Positions 35,553-45,829 of a stretch of DNA of 64,000 nucleotides are shown here, one piece after another. Both the position numbers and the translations under genes were made by a program. Numbering within the stretch: the stretch's first letter is position 1; the number at the start of each line of letters is the position of its first letter. Under the pieces are notes generated by a model that did not search any database, was not told the DNA's origin, and saw only the letters and a program-made list of their open reading frames with translations. The stretch comes from Thermicanus aegyptius DSM 12793 (GTDB taxonomy: Bacteria; Bacillota; Bacilli; Thermicanales; Thermicanaceae): contig NZ_KI783301.1 of NCBI RefSeq assembly GCF_000510645.1, positions 2,487,151 to 2,551,150 of the forward strand, given 5' to 3'.

Positions 35553-35752
35553 GGATAAATCTCGGGTAGAGAGCGCTTTTTCCGCTTCTGCCAGCGCCTC
35601 GTTTACCGCCTGTTCTTCAGGCCCGGAAGTTTTCTTAAGCTGCTCCCATTGCTGTTTAAACCGCCTAAAAGCCGCTTCGGCTCCCTCCCAATCACCGCGA
35701 ACAAGGTAAGAATTAAATCCGGTCTGCGCCCATCTTATCGTGATCTCAATTT

Positions 35753-36172
35753 AACCGGTATGCGTATTTTCAGTATGTAGAAAATGATCGAAATAATTTT
35801 GAATGGGGAGTCTTATAAAATAAAAAAAAGCATATAGAATTTGCGTGAAAAGAAATCTTACCCAGAATTAGAAGAGGGAGTTGCTTTTCCCCCGATTCTA
35901 CTAAAACTTACCTTTCACATTCATCAGAAAAGAAGAATTTGATGGGCAGACGAGAACTTTCATCATAGACAGCATTGCAGATGGTAATACGGTTAGGTTA
36001 AGGGGGCAAACAGCGAGGTGGAGTATCTAGGAAGTGGGGATAGAGGGAGATGTAGTTTTGAACCTTTTCCTCCTTCATTCGTTTATAAGAAAGGAGTGAG
36101 TTGGTCGTTGAATATGGTAGTTGCTCTGTCATCGGTTTCTATACCAAGTGACGAATCGGTGTGAGTTGTGAG
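35753..36172. other. Gene-free junction stretch
   Basis: No gene, repeat or terminator is evident. Its two ends abut a 5'-truncated iron permease and a broken ABC-2 permease, so it probably spans a deletion junction. Confidence 0.4.
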
Positions 36173-37055
36173 GTGTTCATCTTGACCATCGAAATCAGGA
36201 AACTGCTTAAAAACAGACAAACCTATATCAGCTTTGGAATCTGAATCCTCATTATACTTGGCAACGTCTGGCAAGGAACCCGCACTTACTTTGTAGAATA
36301 TGACTTAGCCAAACGATTATTTGTGAATTTCCCAGATTCCCTCGCTTTGGTGGCGCCTCACCGTTATTGGGCTATTTCTTACGGTACTTTTTTTGCTGCA
36401 CTTTACTACTTTATCTTCCCTCTGCTCATCGCCCTGCCGATTGTGGACACAATTTACAGGGAAAGAAGTTCGGGCAATCAACGTTATCAAATCTTGCGTA
36501 TGAGCCGCTTTTCCTATTATCTCAAGAAATTTCTATTCACTTTTATTGTTTCCTTTTTGTTTTTTGTCCTTCCTTTGTTATTGGACATGTTTTTATTTAA
36601 TCTGATCACAGGGAAATGGGATTATTCGGATTACGCCCGAGCATACCATAAACTGGTGAATGGAACAGCCGTACTTGGTGATGGCACTTCTTACGGAGAA
36701 AAGAGAGAATTGTTCTCACCACTCATGGAAATCTCTCCATACTTATACTTTCTGGTCTATTTACTTATCGGTGGGTTATATGCAGGCCTTTATACCGCCT
36801 TTGGTCTTGCATCCTCTCTCTATATGAAAAACCGCTATCTCATTCTATTTACTCCCTTTTCACTCTATATAGGATACTGGATCATCTTTTCACTCCTAGG
36901 TTTTCTCATGGGATCCGTTTAATTTTCTAGCGGCGAATGAACCTGTAACGAGAATGTCTTATCCTCCCTTCATTGTGGTCTTCACTCTCCTGATGGCGGT
37001 CACCCTTATCTTGTACATCGCGGGAGTGAGAAAGCAGGCTGATCTCTTTGACTAA
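36173..37055 (+). pseudogene. ABC-2-type permease with in-frame stop and frameshift
   Basis: The conceptual protein starts about T-I-E-I-R-K-L-L-K-N-R-Q-T-Y. It meets a TGA (near 36242) inside the first membrane helix, then continues in frame through ARAYHKLVNGTAVLGDG to 36922. After a one-base shift near 36910 it resumes as FLAANEPVTRMSYPPF to a stop at 37053-37055. About 290 codons with six hydrophobic segments would restore a typical ABC-2 membrane subunit. A second permease and an ATPase gene follow, so it was one subunit of a three-gene exporter. Confidence 0.65.
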
Positions 37056-37114
37056 GATGATAAGAATTGTCTACCAAGATATAAAATTGCGCGCCAAATA
37101 AGGACTGAAGCCTA

Positions 37115-37819
37115 ATGAAGTTATTCATTGCGGAATATCGGCTATTACAGAAAGAGAAGTTTAAACTGATCCTTCCCACGGTCATCCTATCCGTTTTAGG
37201 AATTCTTATTTCTTCGAAAAACGGTTTCATCAATGCCGACGCATCATCGGAGCAGATTCTACTCATTTTGTTCGGATCGGCAGACTCTTATCCGATGAAT
37301 TGGATTTATTGGATTATCTTGTTCTTAGGATATGTGGTCCTATTGCAAATCGTTTGGAAATCTCGCATCCATACGTTTGAAATTCACCAATTGCTTCGTT
37401 ATCGAAACACCAACCGGTATTGGGTTAGTCAATTTACGATGGGGTTTCTTTTTACTTCTTTGTATATCCTATCGTTTCTTATTACCGCATGGATCACGTC
37501 TTTTCTGCTTGGAGCCGGCATGGCGTTTAGTCTTACATGGCTGCTTGTTTTCCTTTTTCTAACCCTCAATCTGTATGGGCATGCTTTGTTATGGCTTGCC
37601 ATGAAGATGTATTGGCGTGTTGAAGGAGCAAACATGATACTGGTCACCCTCATCTACGCAGGAATTCAATCACCGCACCCATTACTTCCGCTTTATTACG
37701 GTATGATTGAAAAAATCAAATCATCGCTGTTTACAATATTCCTCATTGAATCTGTCGTTCTCCTCTTCCTTTTTCTGATCATACTGCGAAAAGCCAAAAA
37801 AATGGATTACTATACCTAG
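37115..37819 (+). CDS. ABC-2-type membrane permease
   Basis: A 234-residue protein with six hydrophobic segments and a cytosolic loop containing FEIHQLLRYRNTNRYWVSQF, as in small ABC-2 permeases. It lies between the broken permease and the ATPase gene, 12 bp before the latter. Since its partner permease is broken, the transporter may no longer work. The substrate is unknown. Confidence 0.7.
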   Translation: MKLFIAEYRLLQKEKFKLILPTVILSVLGILISSKNGFINADASSEQILLILFGSADSYPMNWIYWIILFLGYVVLLQIVWKSRIHTFEIHQLLRYRNTNRYWVSQFTMGFLFTSLYILSFLITAWITSFLLGAGMAFSLTWLLVFLFLTLNLYGHALLWLAMKMYWRVEGANMILVTLIYAGIQSPHPLLPLYYGMIEKIKSSLFTIFLIESVVLLFLFLIILRKAKKMDYYT

Positions 37820-37831
37820 GGAGGTTTTAAG

Positions 37832-38566
37832 ATGTCTACCGCAATTCAAATGGTTCACGTCAAAAAGATCATCCATGGACGAGAGATTTTGAAAGATGTA
37901 ACTCTATCGATTGCCGAAAGGGGGATTGTTGGGTTTGTCGGTGCAAATGGCTCCGGCAAGTCAACGATCTTTCGTATCATTGCCGGTCTTGTGAAGCCGA
38001 CTTCAGGAGAGGTTTTCGTTTTTGGGAAAAAGCTGCATAAAGATCTTTCCTTCCCGAAGAACACAAGTGTCGTTTTTGAAAAACCCGGATTCCTGGAGCA
38101 ATATTCCGGTTTTGATAATTTGAAATTTTTGGCTGATATTCAAAGGAAGATCAACGACCAACAGATCATTACAGCCATTCAGCGTGTAGGGCTTGATCCT
38201 TACGACAAGCGCCCGGTTAAGGCATATTCACAGGGAATGAAACAAAAACTGGCCATCGCACAGGCCATTATGGAAGAACCGGACTTGATTCTGTTCGATG
38301 AGGCAACGAATGGGCTGGACGAAAAATCTGTCGATCAACTGTATCATATCGTGAGGGAAGAACATGAACGTGGAGCCACCGTGCTCATTACCTCCCATCA
38401 TAAAGCGGATATCGACACCTTGTGTAATGAAGTGTATCGAGTCCATGAGGGTGCAGTTGAAAAAATTATGTATCTTTTCCACAGGGGATCAGTCCCCTCC
38501 CTTTTCCCTCCGAGCTGCCGCAGAGATGCCCATCTCCTCCCGTTATTTTGCTACCGTCCTGCATGA
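37832..38566 (+). CDS. ABC transporter ATP-binding protein with an aberrant C-terminus
   Basis: A 244-residue ATPase with Walker A GANGSGKST, signature YSQGMKQKLAIAQA, Walker B LILFDEATNGLDE and H-loop TSHHK. The family-like sequence stops at about residue 210 (VHEGAVEKI). The remaining 35 codons read through antisense of a sigma-54 gene fragment, so the natural end was lost at a recombination junction near 38465. GGGAGG precedes the ATG. Confidence 0.8.
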   Translation: MSTAIQMVHVKKIIHGREILKDVTLSIAERGIVGFVGANGSGKSTIFRIIAGLVKPTSGEVFVFGKKLHKDLSFPKNTSVVFEKPGFLEQYSGFDNLKFLADIQRKINDQQIITAIQRVGLDPYDKRPVKAYSQGMKQKLAIAQAIMEEPDLILFDEATNGLDEKSVDQLYHIVREEHERGATVLITSHHKADIDTLCNEVYRVHEGAVEKIMYLFHRGSVPSLFPPSCRRDAHLLPLFCYRPA

Positions 38567-38714
38567 GATCCTCACCCCTTCCGATTGGAGAAGCTCGGCG
38601 ATGTTCCGATCGGAGAGGGGTTTTTCTTTTCTCTCCCCCGCGATATTTTGCAGCGATCCTCTCGACGATGCTCTTTTTGACCGCCTCGGTGATAATGTTA
38701 CTTCTACCAGCCAT
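38494..38714 (-). pseudogene. rpoN: 3' fragment of rpoN (sigma-54), broken
   Basis: On the minus strand the sequence encodes IITEAVKKSIVERIAA, then in another frame KEKPLSDRNIAELLQSEGVR and ISCRTVAK, a stop, and R-E-E-M-G-I-S-A-A-A-R-R. These are the DNA-binding C-terminus and RpoN box (consensus A-R-R-T-V-A-K-Y-R) of sigma-54. It has a frameshift, a TAA in place of the Tyr codon and no 5' part. It abuts the last CRISPR repeat and the end of the ABC gene. Confidence 0.7.
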
Positions 38715-38724
38715 TTCACCACGT

Positions 38725-41700
38725 GTTTTAATTCCTCATAGGTAGGATAAGGACTTGCAAACATCTACTTGAGCCAGCTCGACCATTACATGTTTCAATT
38801 CCTCATAGGTAGGATAAGGACTTAACGAAGAAATGGAGGGGTAACAATGGATGAGATCTGTTTCAATTCCTTATAGGTAGGATAAGGACCTACATTTTTT
38901 CCAGACTGCACGCTTGATTATTTATTGTTTCAATTCCTTATAGGTAGGATAAGGACTCTGCTTCCAGTAAAATGAATATGGATATTATTGCGAGTTTCAA
39001 TTCCTTATAGGTAGGATAAGGACTCTCATCTGCTTCTTTCTCTTCCCGATAACCATCCTGGTTTCAATTCCTTATAGGTAGGATAAGGACCAGGACATAC
39101 CTCCTACTTTCTACTTTAGAGCTAAGAGTTTCAATTCCTCATAGGTAGGCTAAGAACGAAAAAAGGATGGGAATTGATTTCACTGGAATCACTTGTTTCA
39201 ATTCCTCATAGGTAGGCTAAGAACTTGGTCAGTTTCCGCATCAGCTTGCTAGCCGAAATCAGGTTTCAATTCCTCATAGGTAGGCTAAGAACGCCTCTTC
39301 TTCGTCATAGTATCTCATTCTCTTTTTCTGTTTCAATTCCTCATAGGTAGGCTAAGAACTCCATAGCATCTATTTCACCCCCTGTGATTGGACGAGTTTC
39401 AATTCCTCATAGGTAGGCTAAGAACGGGCTCCTTGTAGGTCTTTATCCACGTCCCACCGCCATGTTTCAATTCCTCATAGGTAGGCTAAGAACGGGATCC
39501 TTGTAGGTCTTTATCCACGTCGCACCGCCATGTTTCAATTCCTCATAGGTAGGCTAAGAACGAACGGCTACCGCTGCCGTTGCGCGGTGCGCAACCGTTT
39601 CAATTCCTCATAGGTAGGCTAAGAACGGATAAGAACGCTGGTGGCTGAGTTGGTGAGTGATTTGTTTCAATTCCTCATAGGTAGGCTAAGAACGGAAAGG
39701 TCGTATACCGCGGCTTGGCCGTTGCGGACGGGTTTCAATTCCTCATAGGTAGGCTAAGAACGCAAATTGCTAACTCTTCCCAGTCTGATCCACACTTGTG
39801 TTTCAATTCCTCATAGGTAGGCTAAGAACCTATGAGCCTAGAGACGGATTTACGGGCTTATTTGTGTTTCAATTCCTCATAGGTAGGCTAAGAACGATCA
39901 CGGCTTACGCTTTACGGTTTATGAGCTTACGGGGTTTCAATTCCTCATAGGTAGGCTAAGAACCGGGATCGAGGTTAAAAATAAATTCATGGAAAAAGGT
40001 TTCAATTCCTCATAGGTAGGCTAAGAACTTTAGAAGCCGAAGTCCGCAAGATCAAAAAAGAAATTGGTTTCAATTCCTCATAGGTAGGCTAAGAACGATT
40101 ATATCAACCCTTATGCTATTGAATTGCTTGAAAGTTTCAATTCCTCATAGGTAGGCTAAGAACGAAAAGAACGGTTTATAATCCCATTCTCCCTTTTTCT
40201 GTTTCAATTCCTCATAGGTAGGCTAAGAACTCGGAGGACTAGTCACGTGGTTTCTATGGAAATCGTCGTTTCAATTCCTCATAGGTAGGCTAAGAACTCA
40301 TCATCACCGCGGCAGCAGTGAGAGAGTTCATGGTCGTTTCAATTCCTCATAGGTAGGCTAAGAACTGGTTCAGTGGATGGAGACCAACGGTGCCGAGAAG
40401 GTGTTTCAATTCCTCATAGGTAGGCTAAGAACAAAGCTACGGGATAGGGTTTCGGAGGTATTCCGCCAGGGTTTCAATTCCTCATAGGTAGGCTAAGAAC
40501 GAAGCTGAGGGCTTCGAAGCATGTTTGTCTATGGTTTAGTTTCAATTCCTCATAGGTAGGCTAAGAACGAAATTAAAAGATATGATAATGTTCGACACGA
40601 AAACGAGTTTCAATTCCTCATAGGTAGGCTAAGAACGGAGCTGCCGAGGTTGCTGCCGCCGACGTGGATGACCTGTTTCAATTCCTCATAGGTAGGCTAA
40701 GAACCGAGGACTACGAACTTCTCGACCCGATAGTCCAGAGTGTTTCAATTCCTCATAGGTAGGCTAAGAACATGTCTGGCGGTAATTTTAGTTGGTTTCC
40801 TGCATCTCGTTTCAATTCCTCATAGGTAGGCTAAGAACTAAAAATGTGCGTTTGCATGATTTACGCCACACAGCAGGTTTCAATTCCTCATAGGTAGGCT
40901 AAGAACGGAGAAGATCAACTTTGTTTGACATGCTCTTGAAAGGTTTCAATTCCTCATAGGTAGGCTAAGAACAAGGGTGATACAGAAACAATTCTGCGTG
41001 TACCAAAATGTTTCAATTCCTCATAGGTAGGCTAAGAACTTTCAGATTCAACGATGATTTGGCTTTTAGGTAGAAAAGTTTCAATTCCTCATAGGTAGGC
41101 TAAGAACTGAAGAGACCTTGTATCTTCCAGGATCAACTTTTTGTTTCAATTCCTCATAGGTAGGCTAAGAACCTCCGTCACCTTAGCCCGTACCTGCTGC
41201 TTCGAATTGTGTTTCAATTCCTCATAGGTAGGCTAAGAACAAAGGTTTTTTCGGGAAGGAGGGATCTGCGAAGGTGAGTTTCAATTCCTCATAGGTAGGC
41301 TAAGAACACGTGAAGCCTACCGGAGTTAGGGTTTTTACGCCCTTGTTTCAATTCCTCATAGGTAGGCTAAGAACTGTTTGTGGCTGGGCTCATTTTCGCT
41401 CACGGGCGTCGTTTCAATTCCTCATAGGTAGGCTAAGAACTCTGTTTGTGGCTGGGCTCATTTTCGCTCACGGGCGTCGTTTCAATTCCTCATAGGTAGG
41501 CTAAGAACCTGTGAAAACAGCCGCTGATTTCGATGCCCAAATGAGGTTTCAATTCCTCATAGGTAGGCTAAGAACCGAGAACGTAGACGGAGACAGGGCG
41601 AAAGCGGAGGAGTTTCAATTCCTCATAGGTAGGCTAAGAACTCGCGGCCACACCCTTGCCAAATTTCTCTTCGATGTCAGTTTCAATTCCTCATAGGTAG

Positions 41701-42312
41701 GCTAAGAACATATGGCACTGGTAGCTGATACTGTGGCCAGTGCGCTGTTTCAATTCCTCATAGGTAGGCTAAGAACCCATTTGACGGCCAATTTCAGAAG
41801 CGATGTATGCCTGTTTCAATTCCTCATAGGTAGGCTAAGAACACACAATTTTTGATGCTTGCGATGGAGACCATCATGAGTTTCAATTCCTCATAGGTAG
41901 GCTAAGAACGCCGGGACTAATCCTGTATCTGACAGTTGTTGACGTGCGTTTCAATTCCTCATAGGTAGGCTAAGAACGGTGCGATCGCTGGCGCGACCAG
42001 CGCCGATCTCGAAGGTTTCAATTCCTCATAGGTAGGCTAAGAACCCAAGCGTTCGCCGCACTTAACCACGATACCATATTAGTTTCAATTCCTCATAGGT
42101 AGGCTAAGAACATGCCTCCTCACCCCACCTTATGAGGTTCAATCCAACGTTTCAATTCCTCATAGGTAGGCTAAGAACGTAGTTATTAAAAAATTATCAC
42201 TAACACCAGGTCCTCGTTTCAATTCCTCATAGGTAGGCTAAGAACTAGATGTCGATCACGATTTTGTATAGAGTGTGCTCATGTTTCAATTCCTCATAGG
42301 TAGGCTAAGAAC
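38725..42312 (-). CRISPR. CRISPR array, 54 repeats of 30 bp, 53 spacers
   Basis: Repeats recur about every 67 bp with spacers of about 35-38 nt. In the transcribed (minus) orientation the repeat starts GTTCTTAGCC and ends GGAATTGAAAC, giving the usual ATTGAAAC crRNA 5' handle of type I-B systems. The six repeats at 38725-39090 are a different version (starting GTCCTTATCC), and 38725 also carries a C-to-T change in plus orientation. The leader therefore lies at the high-coordinate end beside cas3, and the variant repeats are at the old, trailer end. Spacers 39426-39463 and 39494-39531 differ at two positions. Spacers 41375-41410 and 41441-41478 are the same sequence with a 2-nt length difference. 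Confidence 0.97.
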
Positions 42313-42446
42313 CCCATTTTGAGGCTACAAAATCAAGTTTTTTCCTCATCTCCCATTATACTTAACGCAAAGTTTTTTGGAAATCATTTTTTATCTAAAA
42401 CGGGCGTTTAGCATAGTTTACGTTACATTTCCCTTAGTTTTTTTGG
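42313..42446 (-). promoter_or_regulatory. CRISPR leader
   Basis: An AT-rich, gene-free stretch adjoins the first repeat (in minus orientation) and has many A/T runs, as leaders do. It contains two copies of an AGTTTTTTTGGA-like segment (near 42371 and 42436). The array promoter should lie here; I could not place it precisely. Confidence 0.6.
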
Positions 42447-42502
42447 AAAAAAGGTTGTCGTCGATCCCCTATGATTTTAGCACTACTTCCGATCGACGAC
42501 AG
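42447..42502 (-). terminator. Probable terminator of the cas operon
   Basis: CTGTCGTCGATC (42491-42502) and GATCGACGACAA (42455-42466) pair over 11-12 bp around a 24-nt loop. CCUUUUUUCC follows on the minus strand. It separates cas3 from the array leader. Confidence 0.6.
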
Positions 42503-42642
42503 TTTTGCTCGATAATCTGTTCAACCCCCCCTTTCTCCAAGCCAATCATTTATCGTTCCGAATATCCTGAGACTCTCCCAATGCTGTGATGTTTTAGGGT
42601 GATCATCTATTTTTTGTCCAATTCGATAATAAGTCTCCACCT

Positions 42643-45120
42643 TTACCATAGTTCTCCCCCTTCCTCATGACCAATGAGCAGAGCAAGCCCATTTTCGTCA
42701 GTATATTGCTTTAAAGAAGAGATTCTTTTGATCTCATGGGAGTCGTCCCAATTGGCCACGATGGAAAGGGCGGCCTTCGCTTGAACAGGAACGATAAATT
42801 GTTGCAAAAGTCCCATAAACCTTTTCTGTTCGATGCCTTCCAACCGACCGAACCGGTCAAAATCGGTGTAATACTCATATAATTCCTCCGGATCGGAGAT
42901 CCCGTACCGCTGTAGCCCCCGACGAATCTGATCTTGTAGCTTTCTTAACTCCTCGCTCATCTTGCTCGGATCCGCATGGATGAAGTCTTTTCCCCAGGGA
43001 ACAAAAACCGAAATTCTCATCCTCTCCTCCTCAAAGGGAAGAATTCCGGAAATCTCGCTCCATCTCCCTTTTGCAGCTTCAATCATCTGATCGAGCGCCG
43101 CTTCTAATTTTTGCCTGGCATACAACTGTTCATTGTAGTCTCCTACTTTCTGCACAAATTCTCTCTCCGCCAGTTCCACTTCGGGAAGAAGCAATTGATC
43201 CGTGATCTCTCTCAGAATCGAATCCCGGTAGACAAACCTGCGGGTATCCGTCCCATCTTCCCGCACATAGGAAAAGATTACCATTTTACCCCTCTCCGCT
43301 TCCCGATGCCGGTTTACCCGGCCGGCCGCCTGCACTAAAGAAGGGTAGATGGAGAGAGCTCTGTACAACGTACGAAAACTGATATCCACCCCCGCCTCGA
43401 TCATCTGGGTGGAGATAACCACCGTGGGTGTGGGGCTTTCCCCTCTTCCTCTTCCCACCCTCTCTTTTACTCTCCCGATCTGAACCGCCTTGTGCAGAGG
43501 GGTCATCGCTCCATTCAGATGAATCAACGCCACCTTCTCTCTCATCCCCCTATCCCCCAATCGATCATCCATTTTCCGATACACGTCGGCTGAATCGCGA
43601 ATCGTATTTAAGATGATCCCCACTTGCTGAGAGGAGGTAAGTTCTTGTTCCACCTCGAAAACCAGTTGATCTGCAGACATTGGATTCTCCTTCATCCGAA
43701 CGACGTAACGGTCCGGATAGGAAACCGGAGCAGCAATCAGCGAAAGGGGAGGAGAGGAGAGAATCTTTAGCGGAGGCATGGTGGCTGTCACGATCAGAAT
43801 CGTACAATCCATCGTCTCCCCAATTTCTTCTAACATTTTTAAAAAAAGAAGCCAAACCTGATCCCCGATGACCTGCGGTTCGTCGATGATCAAGACGGTA
43901 TTTTTTAAACCGAACAGCCGCATGGTTTGCTGCGCCCTCTGAGGAAAGAATCCCCGAAAGAGTTGATGAAAAGTGGTGGCAATGATGGGAGATTGCCAGG
44001 CTTCCAGAAGAAGAACAGCTTTTTCATCCATTTCCTCCTCCTGGGGGTCACCTCTTCCCTGCTCTTCCTTATTTTTTTCAGAGGAGGGGAACCGATTCCA
44101 CATGAGGGAATGGTGTTCTTGCACCTCAAGCCCCGTTGCCTTCTGAATATCTCCTGCCGTTTGGGAGAGAATGGATAAGTAAGGAGCCACATAGACGAGA
44201 CGTTCTCTTCCTTTTCTTCCCGCCTCTGTTAAGGCGATTTTTAACGAGGTCATCGTCTTTCCCATTCCGGTGGGAAGATCGAGCAAAAATACGGAGGAAC
44301 CCACCTGCTTCCCATAGGAGGATAAGGCTCTCTCCTGCAGTTCCCGCCGCAGGGAGGAGATGCCGGCGCCGGAATGGTTTAATCCTTCAAGATAATTGTC
44401 CAGGTTTTTCAAGCCATTCTGAATCATCTCACCCGTCAACTTTATCTCTTCCACTTGGGCCGCATCGAAGCGGTCCGCCTGAATAAAAGCGGCGGTCTGA
44501 TGACGCAGGCAATATTTGGCCGCTTCCGCGCGCTTAATCTCCAACCGTTTGAGAGAAAGGTACCCTTGTTCCCAGCTCCTCCTGGATTGGGACATCCACT
44601 GAAGAATGGCGGGAACGGTAAGGGAAAAGGAACCAAATTCCGGATAAAATGAAGTTAACCAATCATGAATCCCGGAGAGATCCATGCTGCCGAACTCTTG
44701 AGCCCGGACCACTCCCCCCAACCAAGGGGCATCCTTCTCAATATCTTTTAATTCCCCATGATGGTCCATAATATCACGGACCCAACGCATCATGAAAAGC
44801 TTCTCCGCCTCTCGCCCTTCTCCTTCCCTTTTTTTTATCTCCAACAAGCGACTTGCATAAAAAGCGAAAAGGACCGCTCCATATTTGGAGTGAGGTACCT
44901 TCTTCTTTCTTTCCCCCCTCATCTTCTCCTGGAGATATACCTGCCATTCCGTTCGTGCTTTCCCGATATCGTGGAGCAGTCCTGCGAGAAACGAGATTCT
45001 TCCCGAGAGGGTGTCCTCCACCTTTAGTCCCCGGGCCACCGTTTCTAAATGGGAAGGAAGGGGATAGTTCCTATCCCCTTCTTTTGGTCGTGCAATACAT
45101 TGATGAAATGGAATTACCAT
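42643..45120 (-). CDS. cas3: CRISPR-associated helicase/nuclease Cas3
   Basis: An 825-residue fusion of an N-terminal HD nuclease and a DExH helicase, which degrades target DNA recruited by Cascade. The HD motif is in GLLHDIGKA (His-Asp at 50-51), and a second metal-site stretch is MDHHGELKD. Walker A is LPTGMGKTMTS, motif II LIIDEPQVIGD, motif III VTATMP and motif VI QAAGRVNRHRE. The ATG overlaps the cas5 stop by 7 bp (ATGGTAA). It is last in the cas operon. Usually cas4-cas1-cas2 follow in subtype I-B; here the array leader follows. Confidence 0.95.
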   Translation of the reverse strand: MVIPFHQCIARPKEGDRNYPLPSHLETVARGLKVEDTLSGRISFLAGLLHDIGKARTEWQVYLQEKMRGERKKKVPHSKYGAVLFAFYASRLLEIKKREGEGREAEKLFMMRWVRDIMDHHGELKDIEKDAPWLGGVVRAQEFGSMDLSGIHDWLTSFYPEFGSFSLTVPAILQWMSQSRRSWEQGYLSLKRLEIKRAEAAKYCLRHQTAAFIQADRFDAAQVEEIKLTGEMIQNGLKNLDNYLEGLNHSGAGISSLRRELQERALSSYGKQVGSSVFLLDLPTGMGKTMTSLKIALTEAGRKGRERLVYVAPYLSILSQTAGDIQKATGLEVQEHHSLMWNRFPSSEKNKEEQGRGDPQEEEMDEKAVLLLEAWQSPIIATTFHQLFRGFFPQRAQQTMRLFGLKNTVLIIDEPQVIGDQVWLLFLKMLEEIGETMDCTILIVTATMPPLKILSSPPLSLIAAPVSYPDRYVVRMKENPMSADQLVFEVEQELTSSQQVGIILNTIRDSADVYRKMDDRLGDRGMREKVALIHLNGAMTPLHKAVQIGRVKERVGRGRGESPTPTVVISTQMIEAGVDISFRTLYRALSIYPSLVQAAGRVNRHREAERGKMVIFSYVREDGTDTRRFVYRDSILREITDQLLLPEVELAEREFVQKVGDYNEQLYARQKLEAALDQMIEAAKGRWSEISGILPFEEERMRISVFVPWGKDFIHADPSKMSEELRKLQDQIRRGLQRYGISDPEELYEYYTDFDRFGRLEGIEQKRFMGLLQQFIVPVQAKAALSIVANWDDSHEIKRISSLKQYTDENGLALLIGHEEGGELW

Positions 45121-45809
45121 AGGGTGATCACCTCCCCGTTTTCCAAACGAACCATTTTTACCGCGGGAGAGGGGTTTTCCTTGGGAATGAAGCGGATGGG
45201 CCGGCCATTCACCTCATAAAGAAGGTGGACGGACCCCTGGAAACGACGATTTCCCAGATGTTCATAATGGAACCCCCCCGCCCGTCCATACTGATTTCCC
45301 TCCTCCATGGAGAGGCTTTCAATAAAATGGGTGGGAATCACCGTCACGGAAGTGACCCAATCCTTTCCAGGATCGATCTCTTCCCCGCGGGAGAGGGATA
45401 TAAACTCGGGAACCGTAAGGGCAAAGGCGCTTCCGAGATAGGTGTGATAGACGCTTTGCCGCTTCCCGATTCTCTCCGCCAACTCTTCCACTTCATCTCC
45501 CTGGCAATAGATGCGGTAATGGGGGTTGACCAAAAGTTCAATCGCCGTTGGGCGGTTAAACTGATTTCCCCCATCCCCCAAGAAAGCTTTCCCCAATAGG
45601 GAGAGTTCCTGGGAAACCCGCCTGACCGGAGAGAGAAGTTGAATCCCCGCCAAGATGTTCCCATGGTACTCTTCAAGTCCCAGGATGGAACCGATCACCC
45701 CTCTGAGGGCGGTGCGGGTAATAAACGGAAAGGTAACATGGGTGGCCGTCGTATCCGGTTTCCGGAAATGAGCCAGACTCCCACGCAGATCAAAGGTTAA
45801 GATCTCCAT
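45114..45809 (-). CDS. cas5: Cascade subunit Cas5 (subtype I-B)
   Basis: A 231-residue RAMP-fold protein that caps the 5' handle of the crRNA in Cascade. The N-terminus MEILTFDLRGSLAHFRKPDT, then FPFITRTALRGVIGSILG, matches the Cas5h/Cas5b pattern. The ATG at 45809 was chosen because GGGGGGAAGAAG precedes it and it follows the cas7 stop by about 20 bp; the longer frame overlaps cas7 out of frame. Confidence 0.93.
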   Translation of the reverse strand: MEILTFDLRGSLAHFRKPDTTATHVTFPFITRTALRGVIGSILGLEEYHGNILAGIQLLSPVRRVSQELSLLGKAFLGDGGNQFNRPTAIELLVNPHYRIYCQGDEVEELAERIGKRQSVYHTYLGSAFALTVPEFISLSRGEEIDPGKDWVTSVTVIPTHFIESLSMEEGNQYGRAGGFHYEHLGNRRFQGSVHLLYEVNGRPIRFIPKENPSPAVKMVRLENGEVITLW

Positions 45810-45829
45810 TCTTCTTCCCCCCTGGCGGA

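Noticed and set aside
41310-41696. Short repetitive frames inside the CRISPR array (F-Q-F-L-I-G-R-L-R-T repeats)
   Set aside because: They are translations of the CRISPR repeat, not genes.
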